Shown: positions 7,838-15,593, counted from the stretch's first letter. The stretch is 64,000 bases of DNA from Caulobacter endophyticus (GCF_029543245.1 NZ_JARQWV010000004.1:186001-250000), one strand, 5' to 3'. Translations and numbers: made by a program. Notes: a model not told the origin generated them from the letters alone.

Positions 7838-8027
7838 CCGGCCGCCGCAGGCGGGACGCCACGCGTTCCCAGCTTCCCAGCTGTAACAATTCGTTCCCCT
7901 GCTGGCGCTCGCATGCCGGAGCCATGCAGCCTAGGGTCGCGGCATCGTCGGCCACGATCCACGGGCGCCGGCGGCTGAGAGACCTGGCTTTGCCCCACGC
8001 TCCCGCCTGACGGCGCGGGAGGTCTCG
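7838..8027 (+). repeat. Duplicated 190-bp leader, copy 2
   Basis: Counterpart of 4504-4693 with equal length and few substitutions. It includes the Shine-Dalgarno-sequestering hairpin at 8000-8021 (CTCCCGC pairing with GCGGGAG). Confidence 0.85.
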
Positions 8028-8270
8028 ATGGCTGCTTTCCTGTTCTATCCCCGTCTGCCGGACGGCGCCTGCCTGACCTTCGTCATGGCCAACTTGGCCA
8101 ATGACGGCGCCGCCCTGGAGCACGCCGTCCAGGTGCTGAACGACCACGCCTCGGCCATGGCGGTTTCGGTATGGCAGGGCGAGCGCCACGTGGCGACCTA
8201 CCGACGCGCCGCCGCCAGGCTGTCGTGGAAAGACCCGTCGGAGACACCGTGGGCGATCCCCTGTTCGTAA
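8028..8270 (+). CDS. Small paralogue of the receiver protein's N-terminal domain
   Basis: An 80-residue protein whose first 53 residues (MAAFLFYPRLPDGACLTF through SVWQGER) match the N-terminal domain of the protein at 4694. It then diverges and stops without a receiver domain. The shared leader shows that leader and domain were duplicated together. The sequence cannot say whether this copy lost the receiver or the other gained it by fusion. A role as a competitor or partner of the receiver protein is possible (inference). Confidence 0.75.
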   Translation: MAAFLFYPRLPDGACLTFVMANLANDGAALEHAVQVLNDHASAMAVSVWQGERHVATYRRAAARLSWKDPSETPWAIPCS

Positions 8271-8350
8271 CGGCGAATTCACGCGACATACCGCGGCGGA
8301 TGCGGGATCCAGGTCGGGCTGATGATCATGCCGATCCCAAGGAGCCCTGG

Positions 8351-8824
8351 ATGCTCGCCTTCCTCGCCGCGCTGGCCGCCGCGGCCGTCTCTGTCCCTCC
8401 TCAACCGGCGCTGACCCAGGCTATCGCCGCACGCGACGCGGCCCTGTTCGACGTCATGTTCGCCCAATGCGATCCGGAGGCGCTGGCGGCTCTGGTGACC
8501 GAGGACATGGAGTTCTACCACGACAAGGGCGGGGCGATGGACCGCAAGGCCTTCGTGGACGACTACGCCAGCAGCTGCGCGGCCAAGCGCGCCCCTGACG
8601 CCTGGCGTTCCCGGCGCGAACTGGTCCCCGAAACGTTGAAAGTCCATCCCATTCCCGGCTTCGGCGCGGTCGAGGAGGGCGCTCACCGTTTCTATGAGCG
8701 CAAGGGCGAGGGGCCCGAGCGCCTGGCCGGCACGGCGCGGTTCTCGATCCTGTGGAAGCTGGGCCCCGACGGCCAATGGCGCATGGCCCGGACCTTCAGC
8801 ATCGACCACGCTGCCGCGCCCTGA
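8351..8824 (+). CDS. Secreted SnoaL/DUF4440-like (NTF2-fold) protein
   Basis: A 157-residue protein. The first 20 residues (MLAFLAALAAAAVSVPPQPA) form a signal peptide. The remainder has the DUF4440 pattern: ALFDVMFAQCDPEALAALVT, EDMEFYHDKGG, then a C-terminal strand pair RFSILWKLGPDGQWRMARTF. Such NTF2-fold proteins bind small ligands or act as lyases. No specific substrate can be given. It is monocistronic, 80 bp after the small paralogue gene. Confidence 0.8.
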   Translation: MLAFLAALAAAAVSVPPQPALTQAIAARDAALFDVMFAQCDPEALAALVTEDMEFYHDKGGAMDRKAFVDDYASSCAAKRAPDAWRSRRELVPETLKVHPIPGFGAVEEGAHRFYERKGEGPERLAGTARFSILWKLGPDGQWRMARTFSIDHAAAP

Positions 8825-8933
8825 TGATTTTCCCCGGCGCCAGACCAGGCTCGCGCGACACAAAGGATCGAGCCGCCCCCGCTCACGACCTAGGACGTCG
8901 GACGGGCGCAGACCATGGCCGCACCGGGGCCGG

Positions 8934-9018
8934 GCGGCTGTCGCGGCTGTCCGGGCGTTCGTTCAAGGCGTCAGCGCACGTTTCAAGCGTGATCTCAACG
9001 CCCGGATCGAGGAGCCCA
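8934..9018. repeat. Dispersed repeat, copy D
   Basis: GGGCGGCTGTCGCGGCTGTC through TCAAGCGTGATCTCAACGCC and GGATCGAGG. It aligns block by block with the 3' halves of copies A and B and almost exactly with copy C. It lies in the roughly 400-bp interval 8825-9227. Confidence 0.65.
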
Positions 9019-9075
9019 GTCCGGCGACCAGCCCGACACCCGCCCCACCGAAGCCTCCTTCGGACCGGACGCGAG

Positions 9076-9234
9076 GAAGCGATCGCCTGGCTGCTCATCC
9101 TCTGGACGATCCCGATCTCAAACGAGGTCATCGAAGGCTTCTTCCGGTGGAGCCGCGAAAAGCCCAAGGCCCGGGCGATCCGTGACGACCGTTCCCACCA
9201 CGTGCACGAGGCGTTCATGGCGCGGGCTCAGTGA
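9076..9234 (+). pseudogene. Possible gene remnant encoding a single transmembrane segment
   Basis: The last 50 codons of a plus-strand frame read EEAIAWLLILWTIPISNEVI, then a basic amphipathic tail (RWSREKPKARAIRDD) ending HEAFMARAQ and TGA. It looks protein-like but has no start codon or ribosome binding site close by and overlaps the following minus-strand gene by seven bases. It may be the tail of a membrane-protein gene. Confidence 0.28.
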
Positions 9235-9479
9235 CAGGTCGGGGTCTCGAAGTGCTCGGCCAGGAAGGTCCTGATCAGCTGGGCGCCTGCCCGCCACAGC
9301 GCAGTGGCCGCCTCGATATCGGCGGCGGCGTCCATCTGGCGCGTGATCCGATCGATGGTGCGGCCCAGGCGGCGATAGGCTTCCACCTGCGCCAGGGTCA
9401 GGCGGCCCGCCTTGAGGTCGTCGCGAACCATCATGATCCGGGCCAGCAACGCGTCGGCCTCGTCCTGCTGATCGTCCAC
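9228..9479 (-). CDS. Hypothetical small helical protein, 83 aa
   Basis: Sequence begins MDDQQDEADALLARIMMVRD and is predicted almost entirely helical, with a short Cys/His-containing end (TPTCH). No family recognised. It is divergent from the exonuclease gene, with a 116-bp gap, so the two may share a promoter region. Confidence 0.6.
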   Translation of the reverse strand: MDDQQDEADALLARIMMVRDDLKAGRLTLAQVEAYRRLGRTIDRITRQMDAAADIEAATALWRAGAQLIRTFLAEHFETPTCH

Positions 9480-9595
9480 CCGCCTAGCGCCTTATGTCCA
9501 GAGTCGCCCCCGGATCCCGATCATCCCCATCCGCCCGCCGTCCACAAGCCCCCCGGCGGTATGGCAGGATGGCCCGACGAATCTCCCGGACGCCC

Positions 9596-10516
9596 ATGCC
9601 CGACGCCCCGCCCACAGCCCTGGACCAACCCGACCTCGCCGCCCTGGAAGCCATGGCCGCCCAGCTCGAAGCCAGCGGCCGCTATCGCCTGCTGCGCCGG
9701 TTCGAGGGCTGCACCCTGCACGCCGGCGCCGATCCGGCCACGCTGAAGCGCGGGATCTTCCTCGACACAGAGACCACGGGCGTCGACACCCGCAAGGACG
9801 AGATCATCGAACTGGCGATGGTCCCGTTCGATTACGACGCCGATGGCCGCCTCTGCGCCGTCCACGAGCCGTTCATCGCCCTCCACCAGCCCTCCAAGCC
9901 GATCCCGGCCGAGGTGACCAAGATCACCGGCATCACCGACGCCATGGTCGAGGGCCGGGCGATCGATCCCGCCCAGGTCGCCGCCTTTATCGCACCAGCC
10001 CTCATAGTCGTCGCGCACAACGCCGCCTTCGACCGTCCGATCGTCGAGCGCCTGACCGAGGCCTTCAAGCTCAAGGGCTGGGCCTGCTCGATGAGCCAGG
10101 TCGACTGGAAAGGGGAGGGCGCCGAAAGCGCCAAACTCTCCCATCTCGCCAGCCGGTGCGGTTTCTTCTTCGACGGCCACCGGGCCGAGAACGACTGCCT
10201 GGCCGGCCTGGAGATCCTGGGCCGCCCGCTCGCCGACGGCCGCACGGCTCTCGCCCACCTTCTCCAGGCCGCCCGCGCCCCGACCTGGCGGATCACCGCC
10301 ACCAACGCCCCCTTCGAGCAGAAGGACAGGCTCAAGGCCCGCGGCTATCGCTGGAACGGCGACGACGTCGCCGGCCCCAGGGCCTGGTACACCGACGTCG
10401 CCGAATCCGACCGCGAGGCTGAACTTCTCTTCCTCGCCCAGGAAATCTACGGCTACGACCCTGGCCTCACCCCACGCCGGATCACCGCGTTCGAGCGGTT
10501 CTCGGAGCGAGCCTGA
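9596..10516 (+). CDS. DnaQ-like 3'-5' exonuclease
   Basis: About 306 residues. I prefer the ATG at 9596 because the frame upstream is arginine-rich noise. Exo I motif FLDTETTG gives D57 and E59. Exo II follows KITGITDAMVEG at AHNAAFDRPIVE, and Exo III is in HRAENDCLAGLEIL, the DEDDh arrangement of the DNA polymerase III epsilon family. A C-terminal extension (RITATNAPFEQKDRLKARGY with RWNGDD) resembles the small domain attached to some epsilon-like nucleases. Its role on this element could be repair or DNA processing. The stop codon overlaps the start of the acetyltransferase gene (TGATG), indicating translational coupling. Confidence 0.88.
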   Translation: MPDAPPTALDQPDLAALEAMAAQLEASGRYRLLRRFEGCTLHAGADPATLKRGIFLDTETTGVDTRKDEIIELAMVPFDYDADGRLCAVHEPFIALHQPSKPIPAEVTKITGITDAMVEGRAIDPAQVAAFIAPALIVVAHNAAFDRPIVERLTEAFKLKGWACSMSQVDWKGEGAESAKLSHLASRCGFFFDGHRAENDCLAGLEILGRPLADGRTALAHLLQAARAPTWRITATNAPFEQKDRLKARGYRWNGDDVAGPRAWYTDVAESDREAELLFLAQEIYGYDPGLTPRRITAFERFSERA

Positions 10517-11010
10517 TGACGCAAGGCCCTCGCCCGCCTGACGACCTGAACGTCCGCGAGGGGCAAGCAGCCGACATCCAGCCGATCGTGGCCCTGTGGC
10601 GCACGTCCATGGCCCAGCACGCGCAAAAACATCCGATCTTCACACCCAAGGCCGACGGCCACATCGCCTTCGAGGGCTTCCTGGCCGAGCACATGGCGGT
10701 GAACGACGCCGCGGTCGTCGTGGCCGAAGCCGGCGGCGAGATCGTCGGCTACGGCATTTGCCAGCTTCGCCGGCGCCCCGCCTGTTTCGAGCCCCTCGAA
10801 CACGGCCTGATCACCGACCTCGAGGTCGCCGCCAGCCATCGGCGGCGCGGCGTCGGCGAACTGATCCTGGGCGCACTCTGCAACTGGCTGGCCGGCCGCG
10901 GCCTCACGCGAGTTGAGATCGAAGTGGCCGCCGCCAACGAGATAGCCGTCAGCTTCTGGCGCAAATGGGGTTTCGAAACCTACTGCCAGACCATGGGCAG
11001 GACGCTTTGA
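10516..11010 (+). CDS. GNAT-family N-acetyltransferase
   Basis: A 164-residue protein. The acetyl-CoA binding motif A is LITDLEVAASHRRRGVGELI and motif B contains VEIEVAAANEIAVSFWRKWG with the Phe-rich end GFETYCQ. The substrate is unknown. It overlaps the exonuclease gene by one base, so both are made from one transcript. Antibiotic, amine or protein N-terminus acetylation are all possible. Confidence 0.87.
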   Translation: MTQGPRPPDDLNVREGQAADIQPIVALWRTSMAQHAQKHPIFTPKADGHIAFEGFLAEHMAVNDAAVVVAEAGGEIVGYGICQLRRRPACFEPLEHGLITDLEVAASHRRRGVGELILGALCNWLAGRGLTRVEIEVAAANEIAVSFWRKWGFETYCQTMGRTL

Positions 11011-11125
11011 CCGGGCCAGACCGACGCACATGCGCCATGTTCAAGTGGCGTAGGTTGACTCGTCGCTGACGTTGGGAAGGTCCGCTTCCTGGCGGCTGCG
11101 AAGCCGTGGGCGACGTCGGTCCGGT

Positions 11126-11302
11126 ATGGTCATCATCGAAGCTGCGGGCGCAGCCCCCGCGCCTGCCGAGGGGGACCTTTTCCTGCTGGCCACGTTGTTA
11201 TGCCTGGACGGCGAATTCGAGGTGGTCAGCGTGACAGTCCACGAGGGCGCGTGGCGCGCAAGCTGTCTGGCTCGCGAACGCGACAAGCGCGTTTTTTTTT
11301 GA
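11126..11302 (+). CDS. Small protein of a two-member family (with 15221)
   Basis: About 58 residues from the ATG at 11126. A TTG at 11072 in the same frame is an alternative start. The stretch MVIIEAAGAAPAPAEGD, then LDGEFEVVSV and WRASCLARER aligns with TVLIRAPAGAPLPACGD, YDAEFEVTQV and WRIGCERR in the protein at 15221. Conservation of the GxVxIxA, PxPAxGD and EFEV blocks across 4 kb supports translation of both. Function unknown. Its 3' end runs into a T-tract. Confidence 0.5.
   Translation: MVIIEAAGAAPAPAEGDLFLLATLLCLDGEFEVVSVTVHEGAWRASCLARERDKRVFF
11274..11300 (+). terminator. Possible rho-independent terminator (T9 tract)
   Basis: A CGCG...CGCG stem at the very end of the preceding frame is followed directly by nine T residues, the longest homopolymer run in the neighbourhood. 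The stem is short, so termination is probable but not certain. The tract lies within the last codons of the preceding gene. Confidence 0.45.
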
Positions 11303-11335
11303 ACCTCTGAACTCTTTGCCCGAAAGGCCGCGCCC

Positions 11336-11530
11336 ATGTGCGACAACATCGATTTCAGCGGCGCAGGCGATCGGGCGAGGATCAAGCCCAATGAGCCGAT
11401 GGAGGTCCGCTACTGGACCGAGCGGTTCAACGTCACCGAGGAGGGCCTACTGAAGGCTATCCAGCTAGTTGGTGCCGACGCCGAAGCCGTGCAGGCTCAC
11501 CTCAAATCAAGTTCGGCGGGCGGCGGATGA
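11336..11530 (+). CDS. DUF3606 family protein
   Basis: A 64-residue protein with the DUF3606 signature: RARIKPNEPMEVRYWTERF, then NVTEEGLLKAIQLVG and VQAHL. This small family is widespread in Alphaproteobacteria. Its function is not established, though members are often found near stress-response genes. No operon partner is obvious. The next 220 bp contain no credible gene. Confidence 0.88.
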   Translation: MCDNIDFSGAGDRARIKPNEPMEVRYWTERFNVTEEGLLKAIQLVGADAEAVQAHLKSSSAGGG

Positions 11531-11773
11531 CGAGAGGCTGAGCGGGACAAGGCCGCCGAGGCGTTCGCCGAACTGTATGCGCCGCGGCTCGCGGGCGGGG
11601 CCGTTGATGGTTGGCCTCGCGGGGCAGTTAAGCTCGTTGGCCTTGTCGCGAGAAGTTCTACGGCTGGCGGCAATATTGCGGGCTCGGGAGATAATCGCGG
11701 ACCTTTAATCGCAAAATCCGAGAGATGATGGGGCCGAAGCCACATCCAAGCGTTGTCAAACCAGTTCCCTAAA

Positions 11774-12805
11774 ATGATCGGCTCACCTGTGCTCACCGAC
11801 CCGGCTCTCGCGGCCCTGATTATCGAGAATGCACGGGACTTCGCTATCCTTACGCTGACTCCCGATGGGATGATCACCAGTTGGAGTCCGGGAGCCGAGC
11901 GAATAACTGGCTACACGCCCCGTGCGGCGATCGGTCAAAGCGTCGATATTCTCCTGACGGCGCCGGATCTTGCGGCGGGCGCCGGCGCGCTCGAGATCAG
12001 CACGGCCTTTAACCGTGGCCGCGCCGAGGACAGCCGCTGGCATGTCCGGCGGGATAAGGAATGGTTCTGGGCAAACGGGGTCATGGTGCCGTTCCAGCAT
12101 GCGGGAGAGTGCGCGCTGCTGAAGATCATGCGTGACGAGACGCCCGCCAAGCTGGCCGCCGAGCATCGCATTCTCCTTCTCAACGAGCTCAACCATCGGA
12201 TCAAGAATACTCTTGCGACCGTCCAGTCGGTGACTGAGCAAACCCTGCGCGCCGGCGGCGTCGCGGCAAGCACGCGGCAGAGCCTGACTGGACGGCTGAT
12301 GGCGCTCTCCAAAGTTCACGACGTACTGACCCAGGAGAGCTGGGCTAGCGCGGATCTTGCCGAGGTGGTCGGCAAGGCTGTTGCGCCGTTTCAGGTCGCT
12401 GAGCCTGTTATCGGGATTTCCGGTCCACCTGTCCGGTTGAGCCCCAACCTCGCGGTCGCGATCTCGCTCGCGCTGCATGAACTGGCCACCAACGCCAACA
12501 AGTTCGGAGCGCTAAACCGCCCCGGCGGCCGGGTTGAGGTCAGCTGGACCGACGCTCACGATGGCGTAGGGCAGCGCTTCCTAAACTTTCTTTGGCGGGA
12601 ATCTGGGGGGCCGCCAGTGAGCCCTCCTGAACGGCGCGGATTTGGGGCTCGACTTCTGTCGCGGGTCTTCGCCGACGCCCGCGGCGAGGCTCGGCTGGAT
12701 TTTGCCGCGTCGGGCGTATGCTGCGTGATAACTCTCCCGCTTTCAGAAGATGGCGAGACGCCGATACTGAAAGTTGCGCAAGATCCTCGCGGCTTGGCTT
12801 TCTAG
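11774..12805 (+). CDS. PAS-HWE sensor histidine kinase
   Basis: About 343 residues. An in-frame TTG at 11753 is an alternative start, and neither has a strong ribosome binding site. Residues about 10-120 form a PAS domain (IIENARDFAILTLTPDGMIT, then WSPGAERITGY). The kinase core has LLLNELNHRIKNTLATVQSV, with the phosphorylatable His in the NHRIKN box, then the ATPase HELATNANKFGALN with the N box and a GFGARLLSRVF lid, the HWE/HisKA_2 class. Such kinases often serve the alphaproteobacterial general stress response (PhyR-NepR-EcfG) or light signalling. There is no transmembrane segment, so it is cytosolic. I saw no EcfG-type promoter upstream. Confidence 0.88.
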   Translation: MIGSPVLTDPALAALIIENARDFAILTLTPDGMITSWSPGAERITGYTPRAAIGQSVDILLTAPDLAAGAGALEISTAFNRGRAEDSRWHVRRDKEWFWANGVMVPFQHAGECALLKIMRDETPAKLAAEHRILLLNELNHRIKNTLATVQSVTEQTLRAGGVAASTRQSLTGRLMALSKVHDVLTQESWASADLAEVVGKAVAPFQVAEPVIGISGPPVRLSPNLAVAISLALHELATNANKFGALNRPGGRVEVSWTDAHDGVGQRFLNFLWRESGGPPVSPPERRGFGARLLSRVFADARGEARLDFAASGVCCVITLPLSEDGETPILKVAQDPRGLAF

Positions 12806-13162
12806 AAAGCTGAGATCATGCGGCGAAAGCCAGGCCCGAGAAGGGCGCGCCCCTACGGCGAAACGGTAGCGCATGTTTTTGAGCACGGCCGCAGGCAGGA
12901 TGGTGCTTCACGGCCGGTTGGAGCGTCCAGTCCTCGGAACTGTCCCACCGACCGCAACTGGCGTGAGATGGCATGGAAGTTGCCATCGCTCACTGGCCAA
13001 GCGGATGACTTCAAGACATTGGCTCACCTCTTGGTGAGAACGGTTAGGTCGCCGGCTGTAAGGGCAAGATCAGAGTTGCACCTCACAGCAACGCAGCGGA
13101 AGTCGACGGCGCGATGACTTAGCACATGTAGCTGGCGCGCTACCTTGCAAAGCTCTTCCGTT
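12806..13162. other. Gene-poor interval with a degenerate dispersed repeat
   Basis: At 12921-12967 lies a weak member of the TGGCGC-ended intergenic repeat family (GTCCAGTCCTCGGAACTGTC, then CGCAACTGGCG). Apart from the doubtful 50-codon frame ending at 13024, no gene is supported. Confidence 0.4.
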
Positions 13163-13176
13163 TTAGATCGCGAAAC
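13024..13176 (-). CDS. Doubtful 50-residue protein
   Basis: Starts MVSRSKTEELCKVARQLHVL with a GGCGAG ribosome binding site and overlaps the 3' end of the upstream DUF2188-like gene by 14 bases, a coupled arrangement. It contains two Cys and a hydrophobic core but matches no family I know. It could be chance. Confidence 0.3.
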   Translation of the reverse strand, partial: VSRSKTEELCKVARQLHVLSHRAVDFRCVAVRCNSDLALTAGDLTVLTKR

Positions 13177-13369
13177 CATTCTCGCCGGAGATCCGGATTT
13201 GGCAGGCATGGCCTTCCTCAATTCGCTTTCTGGCCCGACGCATGGCCGAAGCCTTGGCGATATCCTTGTCGGGCGAGGCGCCAAAGAAGAGACCTGCCTC
13301 TTCCGCCGCCCATAGGCCGTCGTTGCGGCAGACCGTGATGACAATGCGATCGATCGGGGGCTGTTTCAT
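13163..13369 (-). CDS. DUF2188-like small protein, 68 aa
   Basis: MKQPPIDRIVITVCRNDGLW begins a two-strand motif, followed by AEEAGLFFGASPDKDIAKAS, a helix with RRARKRIEEG and the final strand CQIRISGENGF. This strand-strand-helix-strand pattern with a W and a C-terminal hydrophobic strand resembles DUF2188. The start was chosen at the second Met because the preceding 14 residues are poorly protein-like. It heads a run of four small minus-strand genes upstream of the AT-rich segment. Confidence 0.6.
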   Translation of the reverse strand: MKQPPIDRIVITVCRNDGLWAAEEAGLFFGASPDKDIAKASAMRRARKRIEEGHACQIRISGENGFAI

Positions 13370-13410
13370 GGGTGTCCTGTTGTCGGGGCCGATAGTGGCT
13401 GGCGACCGCA

Positions 13411-13593
13411 CTAGGCATCGCGATGCCGGGAAGGGCGCGAGGCGTTGAACGCTTCGTCGGAAAAACGACGCCCAAGCTCGTCGGTCAGACCGCCAACTTG
13501 CGACGTCAGGTCGTTCAACTGGCGCTGAAGTTCATCGCAGCGCTGGCGAAGCTGGTCGCATTCGTCGCGAAGGCGCAGCAGGTCCTCGCTCAT
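13411..13593 (-). CDS. Small coiled-coil protein, 60 aa
   Basis: MSEDLLRLRDECDQLRQRCD continues with ELQRQLNDLTSQVGGLTDEL, a heptad-patterned coiled coil with two Cys, then a basic tail. It probably oligomerises. It lies 28 bp from the next small gene on the same strand. Confidence 0.55.
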   Translation of the reverse strand: MSEDLLRLRDECDQLRQRCDELQRQLNDLTSQVGGLTDELGRRFSDEAFNASRPSRHRDA

Positions 13594-13620
13594 GCATCAC
13601 CTCGCCAAGCGGTTGCGGCT

Positions 13621-13902
13621 TCAGTCCGGACCGTTCCGGTCCTGGTGCTTGCCAAGGTAGTTCAGGCCGTCGTTAGTCGGGCGCCAGCCACCACGGCCAT
13701 GGTGCGCAAGGCCGAGCACGGCCAGCTCTTGGACGTGCCGGATATTGACCGCATCGAGCGCTCCGGTGCGCAGGCGACGCTCCAACTGGCGAAGCGCGCG
13801 GTAGGCGCCTAGCGACAGCTGGCTGGGGCCAGTGTCGCACGCGGCGTCCGGCACAAGGCTCAGCACCTGTGAGGTTGCGGTGAGGTCTACGGGTTCGGGC
13901 AT
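13621..13902 (-). CDS. Hypothetical protein, 93 aa, winged-helix-like
   Basis: Residues 30-85 (LGAYRALRQLERRL, LDAVNIRHVQELAVLGLAHH, GGWRPTNDGLNYL) have the helix-helix-wing layout of small winged-helix proteins, with GWRPTNDG as a possible wing. This is inference from pattern. No family is recognised. Confidence 0.5.
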   Translation of the reverse strand: MPEPVDLTATSQVLSLVPDAACDTGPSQLSLGAYRALRQLERRLRTGALDAVNIRHVQELAVLGLAHHGRGGWRPTNDGLNYLGKHQDRNGPD

Positions 13903-13924
13903 CTGCGACTCCTGGTGTCGCAGC

Positions 13925-14179
13925 TCAGCGACGCTGTTGATGGCCGGGGCGCCGTGATGGGCTGCGGCTGGCCCGCAAACGCGCGATCATGGCGCGGCGC
14001 AGATCCCGCCCTCGGGCGGCCATCGGCCGGGCATCAGATGGCGCAGCGAAGGCGTCGATCAGGGTCTCGTGGACCAGGAACCGAGCCGCGTTGGGATCGG
14101 GCAGAAATCGATCAGCCAGGCGCTGAAGGTCATGAGACAGCATCATGACTTGGAGATTGCGCTGATGGTGAGACAGCAT
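13925..14179 (-). CDS. Short protein resembling sigma-factor region 2
   Basis: 84 residues. LQRLADRFLPDPNAARFLVH followed by ETLIDAFAAP resembles the start of region 2 of ECF sigma factors (usually LxRxARRxTGDPxxAEDLVQETL), but the DNA-melting region 2.3-2.4 and the whole of region 4 are missing. The C-terminus is Arg-rich. It could be a truncated sigma gene or a small decoy binding core polymerase (inference). The start of the protein repeats HHQ and Met residues, so the true start may be one of the later Met codons. Confidence 0.5.
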   Translation of the reverse strand: MLSHHQRNLQVMMLSHDLQRLADRFLPDPNAARFLVHETLIDAFAAPSDARPMAARGRDLRRAMIARLRASRSPSRRPGHQQRR

Positions 14180-14433
14180 CTGGATGTTTCCTTCCCTTGA
14201 AGAGGTGAAACCGAATGACGCGTCCCTGTTATCGAAGGATTTACCAGCGATCCCGTTTAATTTTCGGCGATGTTATGGCGCGGCGGAAAAATCATCGCCG
14301 CACCTTATATTTTCGTATCATACAATTATATTGAAGGCATTGCCAGGATCGACCGGATCCTTTCCTCTATTTATTTTCATTGAACTCGCGCTGGCATCGC
14401 GTGAGCGGCGGCGTTGCCGCCTGAAGGGCGTGC
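14180..14433. other. AT-rich intergenic segment
   Basis: About 14200-14400 is strikingly AT-rich for this replicon (for example ATTTTCGTATCATACAATTA, and CTATTTATTTTCATTG). It separates the divergent small-gene run (minus) from the transglutaminase gene (plus) and must hold both promoters. Its composition also fits a foreign insertion or a site of local DNA melting. No open frame of interest. Confidence 0.5.
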
Positions 14434-15216
14434 ATGCGTTTCCAGGTCGAAGCCTCCCTCACCTACGACTTTGCAGCGCCATGCGAAGTTCTTCTGCTGG
14501 TCGAAGCCGCGCACGGGCGGGACCAGCAGGTGACGTCGGATGCGCTCACCTTCTGGCCGCCCGCACCGGCCCGCCGTATCGATGACCCGTCGACAGGCGA
14601 GCGCCGTACGGTGTTCGCAGCTTCGGGCAGGATCAACGCGCTCTATCGCGCCACGGTCGAGACGGCGGCGTCCGATCATGGGCTGGCTGGCGCGGAGGAA
14701 ACGGCGATCGCAGACCTGCCGAGTGAAGTGCTGCCTTACCTTCGGGCCAGCCGTTACAGCCCCTCGGATCGACTGATGCGCTTCGTCGAGCGGGAGGTCG
14801 GCGGTTTGCGCGGCGGGGAAAAGGTCGCCGCGATCCTGGCCTGGATCGCCGAGCATGTGGACTATCGCGCCGGGGTCAGTCACGCCGCGACGACAGCGGT
14901 CGACACTCTCGTCGACCGCGCCGGCGTTTGCCGAGACTTCAGCCATTTGGCGATCGCGCTCTGTCGGGCGGGCAATATCCCGGCTCGAGCTGTCAGCGGG
15001 TACGCGTGGAGGCTGGAGCCGCCCGATCTCCATGCCGTGGCCGAGATCTATCTCGGTGGCCGCTGGCGATTGGTCGACCCCTCCGGCCTTGCTCCGCTCG
15101 AGGGTCTTGTTCGGGTCGCGACAGGCCGTGACGCTGCGGACATCGCGTTCATGACGATCTTCGGCGCCGCGACGCTCGTCGAGCAGCACTTCAGCATCGA
15201 CAGGGTCGGCGGGTGA
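14434..15216 (+). CDS. Transglutaminase-like cysteine protease family protein
   Basis: A 260-residue protein. An N-terminal beta-rich domain (about 1-100) precedes a transglutaminase core with catalytic C166 in DRAGVCRDFSHLAIALCR, H200 in PDLHAVAEIYL and D215 in RLVDPSGLAP. No signal peptide, so probably cytoplasmic. Families of this layout act as proteases or amidases and often sit beside circularly permuted ATP-grasp or alpha-E genes, which are not here. The next gene (15221) begins five bases after the stop and is probably co-transcribed. Confidence 0.87.
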   Translation: MRFQVEASLTYDFAAPCEVLLLVEAAHGRDQQVTSDALTFWPPAPARRIDDPSTGERRTVFAASGRINALYRATVETAASDHGLAGAEETAIADLPSEVLPYLRASRYSPSDRLMRFVEREVGGLRGGEKVAAILAWIAEHVDYRAGVSHAATTAVDTLVDRAGVCRDFSHLAIALCRAGNIPARAVSGYAWRLEPPDLHAVAEIYLGGRWRLVDPSGLAPLEGLVRVATGRDAADIAFMTIFGAATLVEQHFSIDRVGG

Positions 15217-15220
15217 GGTC

Positions 15221-15469
15221 GTGACTGCGCGCAGAAGCCACCGGGGCCTGCCCGATACGCTCGGGCCATTCCACTATCAGTTTCGGCCCGGTCAGGCTGG
15301 GCGCTTTGGCACAGTCCTGATCCGAGCGCCCGCCGGGGCGCCGCTGCCGGCGTGCGGCGATGCGATCACCCTGACGACCCGCGACTGTTACGACGCCGAG
15401 TTCGAGGTGACGCAGGTCGATCAAGATGGCGAGGGGTGGCGGATCGGATGTGAGCGCAGACCACGATAG
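15221..15469 (+). CDS. Small protein paralogous to the one at 11126
   Basis: 82 residues from a GTG start five bases after the transglutaminase stop. FHYQFRPGQAGRFGTVLIRA, then PLPACGDAITLTTRDCYDAE and FEVTQVDQDGEGWRIGCERR match the smaller relative at 11126 through the GTVLI, PxPAxGD and EFEV blocks. Two conserved Cys-containing positions suggest a compact beta domain. Function unknown. Linkage to the transglutaminase gene may be meaningful. Confidence 0.65.
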   Translation: MTARRSHRGLPDTLGPFHYQFRPGQAGRFGTVLIRAPAGAPLPACGDAITLTTRDCYDAEFEVTQVDQDGEGWRIGCERRPR

Positions 15470-15593
15470 AAGTTCGCGAACCACACGATTTTGGCGGGCT
15501 AGGCCTGAAAGCGTTTATGGCCTCCATCTCAGCAGCCGCCAATTGGAAGGGCCGTTAAAGGTCGATCTCGCCCGTACGCATGGCGGGCTAAAA

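Noticed and set aside
11531..11773. EcfG-type promoter (GGAAC, 16-17 bases, CGTT) before the HWE kinase
   Set aside because: Neither strand shows both boxes at the right spacing. The same negative result holds before the phytochrome gene.
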